From Achromobacter animicus (lineage in GTDB: Bacteria > Pseudomonadota > Gammaproteobacteria > Burkholderiales > Burkholderiaceae_B): DNA of 64,000 nucleotides. The translations under genes were made by a program, and so were the position numbers. Below, in pieces: positions 52,983 to 60,216 of this stretch; position 1 is the first letter of the stretch, and every line of letters starts with the position of its first letter. The notes below the pieces were generated by a model, which saw only the letters and a program-made list of their open reading frames with translations, ran no database searches and was not told the DNA's origin. The DNA is taken from contig NZ_CADIJM010000003.1 of the NCBI RefSeq assembly GCF_902859585.1, positions 310,001 to 374,000 on the forward strand. The letters are read 5' to 3'.

Positions 52983-53716
52983 GCCTTTTGCTCCCCGAGA
53001 TCGATGGCGCCGCGCAAGGCAAAGTAGCTATCCGCCTCTTTGTTGAGCTTCGCAATCTTGTTCTCGAGCACGGCCAATTCCTTTTGCATTTCCTTGGTGT
53101 CCTTCGCGCTGCCGCCAGTTTGCTCGCCAGCCTGCCGGTATTGATCTGCGACGCCCTTCATCCGATCGATGTCGCTCTTGATGAGGCCGATGTTGGCGTC
53201 GATCTGCGCAAGATCTTTTCGAGCGGCGGTCTGGTCTGCGGACTTGGTCGCAATCTCGGCTTGCAACTGGACAAGCTTCTTCTTGTCGTCGGCCATCACT
53301 GCCACGATGGAGTTGCTGCGGTCCTGGACTTTTTGCGTATCGGTCTTGATGTCGTCGCCCATCGCCTTGAGCTGATCCGAGGTGTTCTTGTACTGACTGC
53401 GGCGGACGTCCAGATAGTAATTTGCGCCCATTCCCACGCCGCAGGCCGCAACGGCGCCGACGACGGCAGCCGTTGCCTTGTTCTTGCCTCCGGCCAGCAA
53501 CCCTACCGCCAATCCCGCAGCTGCGCCCATCATGCAGGCCTGCAGACCAGACTGGCTGAAAAACTTGGCATCACTGCCCTGCGTCAGACGCGGGTCGGGC
53601 TTCACGCCATTGTTGAGGAAGGAGCTGCCCGTGCTGGCGCACCCACTAATCGCCAAAGAACAGACCATCATGAGAACGACCGGAATGCGATTCCACTTCC
53701 TTGCGGATAAAGCCAT
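52979..53716 (-). CDS. Lipoprotein with glycine-zipper and coiled coil
   Basis: A 245-residue protein: lipoprotein signal (VVLMMVCSLAISGC), then a glycine/alanine-rich hydrophobic stretch at about 62-98 (GAAAGLAVGLLAGG and AAVVGAVAACGVGMGA) of the glycine-zipper type seen in membrane-inserting or oligomerising proteins. A long coiled coil follows to the C-terminus (DIKTDTQKVQDRSNSIVAVMADDKKKLVQLQAEI...). Could span or plug a membrane as a helical oligomer. Lies between the FGE-fold gene and the smaller coiled-coil lipoprotein. Confidence 0.82.
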   Translation of the reverse strand: MALSARKWNRIPVVLMMVCSLAISGCASTGSSFLNNGVKPDPRLTQGSDAKFFSQSGLQACMMGAAAGLAVGLLAGGKNKATAAVVGAVAACGVGMGANYYLDVRRSQYKNTSDQLKAMGDDIKTDTQKVQDRSNSIVAVMADDKKKLVQLQAEIATKSADQTAARKDLAQIDANIGLIKSDIDRMKGVADQYRQAGEQTGGSAKDTKEMQKELAVLENKIAKLNKEADSYFALRGAIDLGEQKA

Positions 53717-53732
53717 GAGAACTCCTTGATTG

Positions 53733-55346
53733 TTATTTGTTGACTGCCATGCACGAATCCAGCCACGCCGAGCGGTCGATCTTCTTATTGCTCAGGTATG
53801 CCTTCTGTTGCGACCAATATGTCGTCAAGTAGGGCCGCAACCCGTTAAGCTGCTTGTTCTGCTCGAACATCTTGTCCAGGACCGGCACCTGCTTGGTCAG
53901 GTTGTTGGCGCCGTACAGGGTGGCCGCGTCGACAAGGCTGCTGGCGTAGTACTGTGTGACGCCCTCGACCCGGCTCTCGTGGCTGGTAAGCAGTTTCTTG
54001 CGGCGTTCGCAAGTGGCGTCGGAATTGCCGTCCTCGCAATTGGACTTGTAGACACTGCGCAGCAGATTGCGGTGCTCGCCGTCATCCTTGAGCTTGGTGC
54101 ACAGAAACGCGCCGAGGTTAAGACTCGCGCGAATTGCCTGGTCACGCGCCTCTTCCTGTTGCTGGTTGCTTGCGCGCAGCTTGCCTTCCAAGCCAGCCAG
54201 TTGATCCTTCAGTTTCTTATCCGTGACAGTGCCTGCCAACGCGTTCAATTCCTTGACTGCCGAAGCGCCCTTTTTGGTCGCGTCCGAAGAAACATGGCCG
54301 TCTCCCAGCTTGCTGTAGCTTTCTTCAAGCGCCTTGACGTGGTTCGCGCTGGTCATCTCGCGCGATGCGATCACCCATCGCAGGCCCACCGTCTTGTCCT
54401 TGATCTCGCCGTCCTCGTCGTAGAGATTCCCCTCGCGCCGCAGCGCGGCACGAAGCTCCGACTCCGGCTGCATGAAGTCTGAACCGCGAATGACGAAACT
54501 GCCGGCCGAGCCGTTCTGGCGATCGAACTTGTTGAGCCGGAATGCATCAAGCGTCATCTCTGACACGTTGCCCAGCATGTCGTGCAGTCCCAGCGGGTTC
54601 GGAAGAAGCACGCCAATCCGGTTGATCTTGCTGTTCGACGACTGCGTGCCGCCGAACCATTCATACTCCGTGATCTTCCCGTCGCGCATGGGATAACGCG
54701 GTTCAGCGAACTCCGCGGCATTGACGTTGATGCCGCCCCGGGCGGCAAACTCCCATTCGACCTCGGTGGGCAGGCGCACGAAGCCGGAGATCTTGTCTTC
54801 CTGAGGTAGCAACCCCTTGGCATGCTGCCGCAGCCAAATGTTGTAAAGATGGGCAGTCCGCATCGCGTCGAACCAGTTCGCCCCTGTAATGGGGAACCGG
54901 CCATCGCCAGCCTGTGGATCCGGACACTTGGTCGAATCGCCGTTGGCCAGCGTCGCCAGAGCGAGATACTGGCTGGTGGTCAGCTCATACTTGGCCATCA
55001 GGTAATAGCTGGATCGCGACTTCTTGTCTGCCGAGATTTCGGTGAAGCCGCCTGCGATGTACGCCGGCCTGCTCTTTTCGACAAAAGAGTAGGCTCCCCC
55101 TTCCTGGCCCACCTGAATGGGCAGGTCGGCCAGCGGCCCCCCCACCGGGACGACGATTTTTCGGAAGACGATGGCGCCATTGCACGGCAGCGGCAATTCA
55201 ATGTCGCCAGCTTCCGGCTTGGGGTTATAGAAACGCGCATCCCACTTCGAGGGTGACGCCGGCGCATCCGCGGCAAGCGCCGCTTGGCTTGAGGGCCACG
55301 CCAGCAGGACAAGTGCGGCGCAACGGCCCAGCAGTTCAAATTTCAC
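53733..55346 (-). CDS. Secreted FGE-sulfatase (SUMF1) domain protein, non-catalytic
   Basis: A 537-residue exported protein (signal MKFELLGRCAALVLLAWPSSQAALA). Residues about 85-330 show the formylglycine-generating enzyme fold: KYELTTSQYLALATLANG, PITGANWFDAMRTAHLYNIWLRQ, VRLPTEVEWEFAARGG, LGLHDMLGNVSEMTLD, FVIRGSDF and VGLRWV. Both catalytic cysteines are absent: the RGGSF-x-C region reads RGSDFM and the second reads SELRAAL. It therefore probably binds a ligand or protein rather than oxidising sulfatases. The C-terminal 200 residues are helical. Its ATG overlaps the permease stop by 11 bases. Confidence 0.87.
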   Translation of the reverse strand: MKFELLGRCAALVLLAWPSSQAALAADAPASPSKWDARFYNPKPEAGDIELPLPCNGAIVFRKIVVPVGGPLADLPIQVGQEGGAYSFVEKSRPAYIAGGFTEISADKKSRSSYYLMAKYELTTSQYLALATLANGDSTKCPDPQAGDGRFPITGANWFDAMRTAHLYNIWLRQHAKGLLPQEDKISGFVRLPTEVEWEFAARGGINVNAAEFAEPRYPMRDGKITEYEWFGGTQSSNSKINRIGVLLPNPLGLHDMLGNVSEMTLDAFRLNKFDRQNGSAGSFVIRGSDFMQPESELRAALRREGNLYDEDGEIKDKTVGLRWVIASREMTSANHVKALEESYSKLGDGHVSSDATKKGASAVKELNALAGTVTDKKLKDQLAGLEGKLRASNQQQEEARDQAIRASLNLGAFLCTKLKDDGEHRNLLRSVYKSNCEDGNSDATCERRKKLLTSHESRVEGVTQYYASSLVDAATLYGANNLTKQVPVLDKMFEQNKQLNGLRPYLTTYWSQQKAYLSNKKIDRSAWLDSCMAVNK

Positions 55347-56547
55347 GCAAACTCTCCGCGGGTTGAATTCGTTTGGCGCTGGCCGCGCCGATCATCGACG
55401 CCAGCAGCGCTACGCCTAGGGCAAGCATGAACGCCATGCCGCCATGCAGCGGCGTGATCTGGCAGGCGAATTGGCCAGCCTCCCGGACGCCGCCCAACAT
55501 GTCGTTGAACACCGCGCTTCCCGTGAAGTAAATGGCGAGACCTGCGCCCATCGCCACGACGGTCAAAGCGATTGCTTGCATCGCAAGCAGGACGGCGACG
55601 TCCCGGCTACCCAGTCCCAGCAGGCGCAGCGTCGAGATGTCGCGCCGCTTGCGCCGGACACTGGCCAGGAACGCCCCCACCAAGGCTGCCACGCAACCTG
55701 CAACCGCGGTGATGGAAATCACACCGAACACGGTCGTCAGAAGATGGTTGATGGCCTTGACGTTGCGTATGTCGGCCAGGCGGCTGCTGGTTTCGATGCG
55801 GCGGTCGTTCAAGCGCTTCTCCAGGCCTTCCACGGCGTCCAGGTCCTTCGCATACATGCGAGCACGCGCGAAACGCACCTTCGCGGCTTCCACGTCATTG
55901 CCGTCCGCAGCGCCCAAGGCGGCGACGGCGTAGCCGTCGCGGTACCACTCCATGTCTCGCAACAGGGCGGGTTGCACAAATGCGGCGGCACGCTCGTAGG
56001 CTGGACCCGGCAGCACGGCGAGGACGGTGAGTTCGACCACGGCGCGCTGATCCATGCCGTTCAGGCGACGCGCGATCTGCATGCGCAGTACATCTCCTGA
56101 AACGGCTTTCAAGCGCTGCGCGGCTTGTGCGCTGAAGATCACGCCGAAATGCGGCAAGGCGAGAACGTCCACGCCGCTCATCAGCGGATCGCCAGGGGCA
56201 GTGGGCAGGACTTCCACATTCTCCAGGAAGTTCGAGGCGCTACGGATGAAGTCCGCCTGTGTATTCAGGGAACGCGTCATACCCACCGTGAAGCCGACAC
56301 CGGACTGGCCAGCTAGTTCGTCAATCCACGCCTGGTCATAGCTGCCGCTGGTGAGCATACGGATTTCCAGATTGCGCGGGTCACGCATCAACTCGTCCTG
56401 CATGGCGCTCACAACCCCATGCTTCAGCCCGAATAGGAGCAACAGTGGCGCGATCACCGCCACGAGCGTAGCGATCATGCAGAGCGACACCAATCGGTCA
56501 TGCCAAAGGTCTCTGATTGCCAGCCGAGATATCTGCCAGGTGCGCAT
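55336..56547 (-). CDS. FtsX/MacB-like ABC transporter permease
   Basis: A 403-residue membrane protein with the MacB/LolC plan: one N-terminal helix (about 20-45, LVSLCMIATLVAVIAPLLLLFG), a large periplasmic domain (about 50-280), and three C-terminal helices (VFGVISITAVAGCVAALVGAFLAS, LAMQAIALTVVAMGAGLAIYF, GMAFMLALGVALLASMIGAA). RRKRRDISTLRLLGLGSRD is the coupling region. Such permeases use mechanotransmission to act on periplasmic partners rather than move solutes. The ATG shares one base with the ATPase stop (TGATG). Confidence 0.9.
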   Translation of the reverse strand: MRTWQISRLAIRDLWHDRLVSLCMIATLVAVIAPLLLLFGLKHGVVSAMQDELMRDPRNLEIRMLTSGSYDQAWIDELAGQSGVGFTVGMTRSLNTQADFIRSASNFLENVEVLPTAPGDPLMSGVDVLALPHFGVIFSAQAAQRLKAVSGDVLRMQIARRLNGMDQRAVVELTVLAVLPGPAYERAAAFVQPALLRDMEWYRDGYAVAALGAADGNDVEAAKVRFARARMYAKDLDAVEGLEKRLNDRRIETSSRLADIRNVKAINHLLTTVFGVISITAVAGCVAALVGAFLASVRRKRRDISTLRLLGLGSRDVAVLLAMQAIALTVVAMGAGLAIYFTGSAVFNDMLGGVREAGQFACQITPLHGGMAFMLALGVALLASMIGAASAKRIQPAESLREI

Positions 56548-57251
56548 CAAAATGCCTCGCGCAGACCGAACACGCTCAAGCCTGGCTCCAACTCCGCCGT
56601 CAAGCAAGGCAGCCCAAACTGACGGACCAGGTCCCAATCGTGCGAGACGACCAGCGTAGCCATGCTTTCGTCGCGCGCCAGATCGAGGAAAAGCTGAAAG
56701 AGCTTGCGCGCGTTATCCGGATCCAGCGCAGACGTGGGCTCATCGGCCAACAGCACATCCGGGTCGTGCGAAAGTGCCCGCACCACCGCAACGCGCTGCC
56801 GCTCGCCAATGGACAATTGGGATGGCCGCTTATCAAGCAAGCCGTCAAGGGCGAGCAATTCGATTGCATGACGGACGCGCGAACTGTGCGCGGGCAGACC
56901 AAGAAGCTGGCGCGGCAGAAGGATGTTTTCCAGCACCGTCAGGTAAGGCAACAGCCCGCCGGTCTGCAGCACGAAGCCGATCCTGGACGCACGCACGGCC
57001 GCCAGCGCAGACTCGTCATCGCGCATCATCAACGCGGCCACGTCACGCTGGTCGCCAAGGGTGTAAGTTTGAATCTGCACGGGTGACAAGAGCAGGCCGA
57101 TACCTTCCAGCAGCGTGCTCTTTCCGCATCCGCTGCCTCCCACGACCGCCATCACCTCGCCGCGCGCGAGGCGTAACCGCGGAAGCCGAACCTCGTAGGT
57201 GGAATCGCCCCGCCCTCGCTGCAACCGCAAATCGTCAATAGCCAGCATCAT
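56547..57251 (-). CDS. ABC transporter ATPase (LolD/MacB-like)
   Basis: A 234-residue ATPase: Walker A GGSGCGKST near residue 40, Q-loop at IGFVLQTGGLLPYLT, signature LSIGERQRVAVVRAL, Walker B VLLADEPTSALD and H-loop VSHDWD. Groups with LolD/MacB/FtsE-type ATPases that drive FtsX-like permeases. Starts 8 bp after the vWA protein gene stop. Confidence 0.94.
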   Translation of the reverse strand: MMLAIDDLRLQRGRGDSTYEVRLPRLRLARGEVMAVVGGSGCGKSTLLEGIGLLLSPVQIQTYTLGDQRDVAALMMRDDESALAAVRASRIGFVLQTGGLLPYLTVLENILLPRQLLGLPAHSSRVRHAIELLALDGLLDKRPSQLSIGERQRVAVVRALSHDPDVLLADEPTSALDPDNARKLFQLFLDLARDESMATLVVSHDWDLVRQFGLPCLTAELEPGLSVFGLREAF

Positions 57252-57259
57252 CCGACCGC

Positions 57260-59224
57260 TCAGGGCATCATTTCCAGAGGCACCGGGTAGACGAAATCAC
57301 GTGGATCACTGTCTGGCGCAAGCGATACCCAGCGATCGACATCGGCGTTGTAGACCTGGTAGTGCCGAAGCTTGATGGACAAATTGCGGATGAACTTTTC
57401 TTGGGCCAAGCCGTCCCAGCTCTTCCAGGTCGCCTCGTCAAGATTCAGGACCTCGCTCTGGTAGGGCAGTCCCTCCAGGTACTCCGCCATGAATCCCATT
57501 TCCGCCAGCTTCTTGTCGGACTTCTGCAATTGATTGGGATCCGCGCCCATCGTGGCAGCGACATTGCGCAATTGGTTGAACATGTCGGTCGGCGAAATCA
57601 AGCCCTGATTCGCCGCGTCCACGATCGTCTTCATGATGTCGTTCAGGTCGCTCAATTGCCCTTTCGTCAACAACACGCGCACGTCGGTCGTCGGTACGGT
57701 CTGCTTGATCAGATCGCGATCGCTGATCCATGCCTCGAACACCGGAGGGGCCTTGGCGCCGATGCGTTCACCGAGATAAGCCAGCTTCATCGCATTGCCA
57801 ATAAGATCCGCATCCTGCAGCATCTTTTCGTCAGCGTTGGCCGGCTTCTTGCCCGGGTCCGTAGCGTTGGCGGCGCTGCCGACAGCATCCTCGCCTTGAT
57901 AGGCCGACTTCACCTGCTGCGTAATCGCCTCCGACAAGGCATCCACCTTCTTGCCGAATTCGTTCACATCTCCCGCATTCACCGGGTAGTACAGGGACAA
58001 GTTGCTGTTGCCGTACGTCGACAGGTTGCGATACTGCGCCTCGGCAGCTGCGTGGTTCTTGGAACCCGAAGGCGTCTTCAGGTGCAGCGTGTAGATGGCA
58101 ACGCCAGGCTTGGCCGCCTCCAGGCGGACTTGGCTAGCGCTCATGCCCGTGGAGGACAACTTGTCGCCGCCATCGATCGCGCCGGCGTCGGTGATCAGGA
58201 CGACATATCGCGCGCCATACGGACGCCAATCGATGCTGTTGATGGCGTCCATGACACCTGCGTACGAATCTTCATCAAACAGGCTGCTGGAGACCTTGGC
58301 CTGCCTCAATTCGGCCACCTTGGCCATGAAATCCGCGCCGTCCTTGATATTGTTCGGATCCGCGTAGATCTTGCTCACGTACTCCAGACCCGGCACGGCC
58401 TTGGTGCTGGAGCGGAAGGCCACCAGGCCGAACTTGACCTTGTCGCCCAGTTTCTCGGCCTCGACCTTTGCATAGACCTTGCGAATCGCCTCGCGCGTTC
58501 GCTCAATGTACGGATCCATGGAAATAGTGGAATCGATGACAAAGACCACCGCCGAACTGAATTCCTTGATCTGCTTCGTGCGTTCCTGCTCGGTCGATTG
58601 GTCCGGGCTCCCATTGGCCGCGGCCCCGGGGTCCGCCGCACTGACGGACGCCACGTTCAGCACGCGCACGCGCATGTTCTGTTCCGTCATCACCTCTTCG
58701 CCGCCAAGAATGGGCAGCAGATAGAAGTTCTTGGTCATATCGACGAACAGCTCAGGCTCCTGCGCCACCACGCCCGGAGCCTTGCCCGACGTTTTGAGTT
58801 GCTGTCGCGCGGGAGCGATCTTCTCGACAGGGTCGATTGCGTTGAGCACCGAATCGAGTGCCGAGCGGTCCTTGAAGAACAAGGTTCGATCCCGGCCAGC
58901 GGGGTTGGTGAAGGCCAGCGACATCTGCATCTTCCAGTCCACCGTGCAGGCTCGGTCAAGCCAGCCCAGCGTCTTGCCAAATGAATCTGGTCCCACTTGC
59001 GCCCAGCGTTTGCCTCCAACTTCCTGATCCGCATAAACGTAGAAACGGCTGAAGGTGGCTTGGACCGCACCGGGTTTTCCGTCGGGGGTCTCGTGCAGCT
59101 GGCAACCTGGCGTGGTCAGCACGCGCTGGTAAAGCGTCTTCTTGCCTTCCTGCAACAGCGGCGGTGCGGCGTGTACCGCGAAGGACATGCCGATCAGGCC
59201 GATCGCCAGAAAGATCTTCCTCAT
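57260..59224 (-). CDS. Secreted von Willebrand A domain protein
   Basis: A 654-residue exported protein (signal MRKIFLAIGLIGMSFAVHAA). Residues about 22-90 look SH3-like (LYQRVLTTPGCQLHETPDGKPGAVQATFSRFYVYADQEV). A vWA domain begins near 225 (SSAVVFVIDSTISMDPYIERTREAIRKVY), with a MIDAS reading D231-S-T233-I-S235 (Thr where Ser is usual) and a later ITDAGA metal-site strand. The C-terminal 220 residues are helical. Resembles vWA proteins associated with PpkA/SrfBC loci. Likely forms adhesive or regulatory contacts in the periplasm. Its ATG overlaps the preceding stop by 4 bases. Confidence 0.87.
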   Translation of the reverse strand: MRKIFLAIGLIGMSFAVHAAPPLLQEGKKTLYQRVLTTPGCQLHETPDGKPGAVQATFSRFYVYADQEVGGKRWAQVGPDSFGKTLGWLDRACTVDWKMQMSLAFTNPAGRDRTLFFKDRSALDSVLNAIDPVEKIAPARQQLKTSGKAPGVVAQEPELFVDMTKNFYLLPILGGEEVMTEQNMRVRVLNVASVSAADPGAAANGSPDQSTEQERTKQIKEFSSAVVFVIDSTISMDPYIERTREAIRKVYAKVEAEKLGDKVKFGLVAFRSSTKAVPGLEYVSKIYADPNNIKDGADFMAKVAELRQAKVSSSLFDEDSYAGVMDAINSIDWRPYGARYVVLITDAGAIDGGDKLSSTGMSASQVRLEAAKPGVAIYTLHLKTPSGSKNHAAAEAQYRNLSTYGNSNLSLYYPVNAGDVNEFGKKVDALSEAITQQVKSAYQGEDAVGSAANATDPGKKPANADEKMLQDADLIGNAMKLAYLGERIGAKAPPVFEAWISDRDLIKQTVPTTDVRVLLTKGQLSDLNDIMKTIVDAANQGLISPTDMFNQLRNVAATMGADPNQLQKSDKKLAEMGFMAEYLEGLPYQSEVLNLDEATWKSWDGLAQEKFIRNLSIKLRHYQVYNADVDRWVSLAPDSDPRDFVYPVPLEMMP

Positions 59225-60213
59225 TTCGGCAGCTCCTTGAGGCGCGCTTGCGCTTGCGCGTTGTCCTTATCCTTTTCCAGCACCGCTTGGTACCAGTACG
59301 CAGCGGTCGCGGCATCCGCCTTGAAGCAGGCGTTTTCCTTGTAGCTCGCGGGGTCATACTCCCCTGCATAAGCCAGGGCTATCTGAGCGTCACCGGCCTG
59401 CGCGCGATTCGCATAGAGCCGCTGGGCGATCGAGCACTTGCCAGCGTCCCGCGCGGCCTGAATGATCGACAACATCGCGACGGGATCCTTGACGTCCCGC
59501 ACGCAGTCCTGCACGAAGACCATTTCGGATGCAGTACCCAAGCTGTCTTTCGAGCAAGCGGCTGCAGAAGCGGCCGGCGCGGCCGCCGGAACGTCCGCCT
59601 TCGGCGCTGGCGCGGGCATGTCGCCCTTCTTGAGGAAGAACCAGACGGCCAGACCGGCCGCCACCAGAAGCGCCAGCACGGCAGCGACGATGGCAACCAC
59701 CGGCTTGGATTTACGCGCTTCGGGCGGCGCAGGTTCAGGCTGGCCCATCGGCTCGGCTGGCTCGACTGTGGGCGGCAGGACGACCGGCTCGGACGGCGTT
59801 GGCTGCGGGGCGGCCGCGACATTGACAACTTCGGCCTGCGCGGGCGCTTCGCCCGCCGCGGTCGACGGCGTGACATCATTCGGAATGGGACGTACCGGAT
59901 AGCGCGCCACGCTACCGTCAGGTTTGCGCGTTTCGATCTGGAACTGGGAATTGCGCTTGGCCTCAAGCATCGCGTCCACGATCGCAGGGCCGATCTCGAT
60001 CACCAGCCGGCCGTCTCGCGCCTGACCATGGCCAAAGCGCAGCCACTGTTGTTCGCCGCCCCACGTCCCTTGTGCATCCAGGTGCGCCGGCGATGAGTTG
60101 CGCCGGACGCTCAGCTCGACTTCGACGGCGTCGCCGCTCCATCCTTCGATCTGCAGTTCGGCGTAACCCGCGCGCCGGCTCGGCAGCGGATTCAAAGAAA
60201 TAAAAACAGCCAT
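59221..60213 (-). CDS. Single-pass anchor protein with Pro-rich linker
   Basis: A 330-residue protein. Residues 1-110 form a beta-rich cytoplasmic domain (RAGYAELQIEGWSGDAVEVELSVRRNS). A Pro/Ala/Glu-rich linker spans about 111-168, a single membrane helix 172-194 (VVAIVAAVLALLVAAGLAVWFF), and the rest is a periplasmic Cys-containing, Sel1/TPR-like end (CSIAQRLYANRAQAGDAQIALAYAGEYDP, AAYWYQAVLEKDKDNAQAQARLKELPK). It would link the cytoplasmic SrfB/SrfC proteins to the periplasmic vWA and ABC parts. Starts 3 bp after the srfC stop. No named family recognised for the whole. Confidence 0.82.
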   Translation of the reverse strand: MAVFISLNPLPSRRAGYAELQIEGWSGDAVEVELSVRRNSSPAHLDAQGTWGGEQQWLRFGHGQARDGRLVIEIGPAIVDAMLEAKRNSQFQIETRKPDGSVARYPVRPIPNDVTPSTAAGEAPAQAEVVNVAAAPQPTPSEPVVLPPTVEPAEPMGQPEPAPPEARKSKPVVAIVAAVLALLVAAGLAVWFFLKKGDMPAPAPKADVPAAAPAASAAACSKDSLGTASEMVFVQDCVRDVKDPVAMLSIIQAARDAGKCSIAQRLYANRAQAGDAQIALAYAGEYDPASYKENACFKADAATAAYWYQAVLEKDKDNAQAQARLKELPK

Positions 60214-60216
60214 TTA

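Noticed and set aside
53733-55346. A formylglycine-generating maturase for the sulfatase at 8085
   Set aside because: Catalytic cysteines are missing, and the protein is exported whereas the sulfatase is cytoplasmic.
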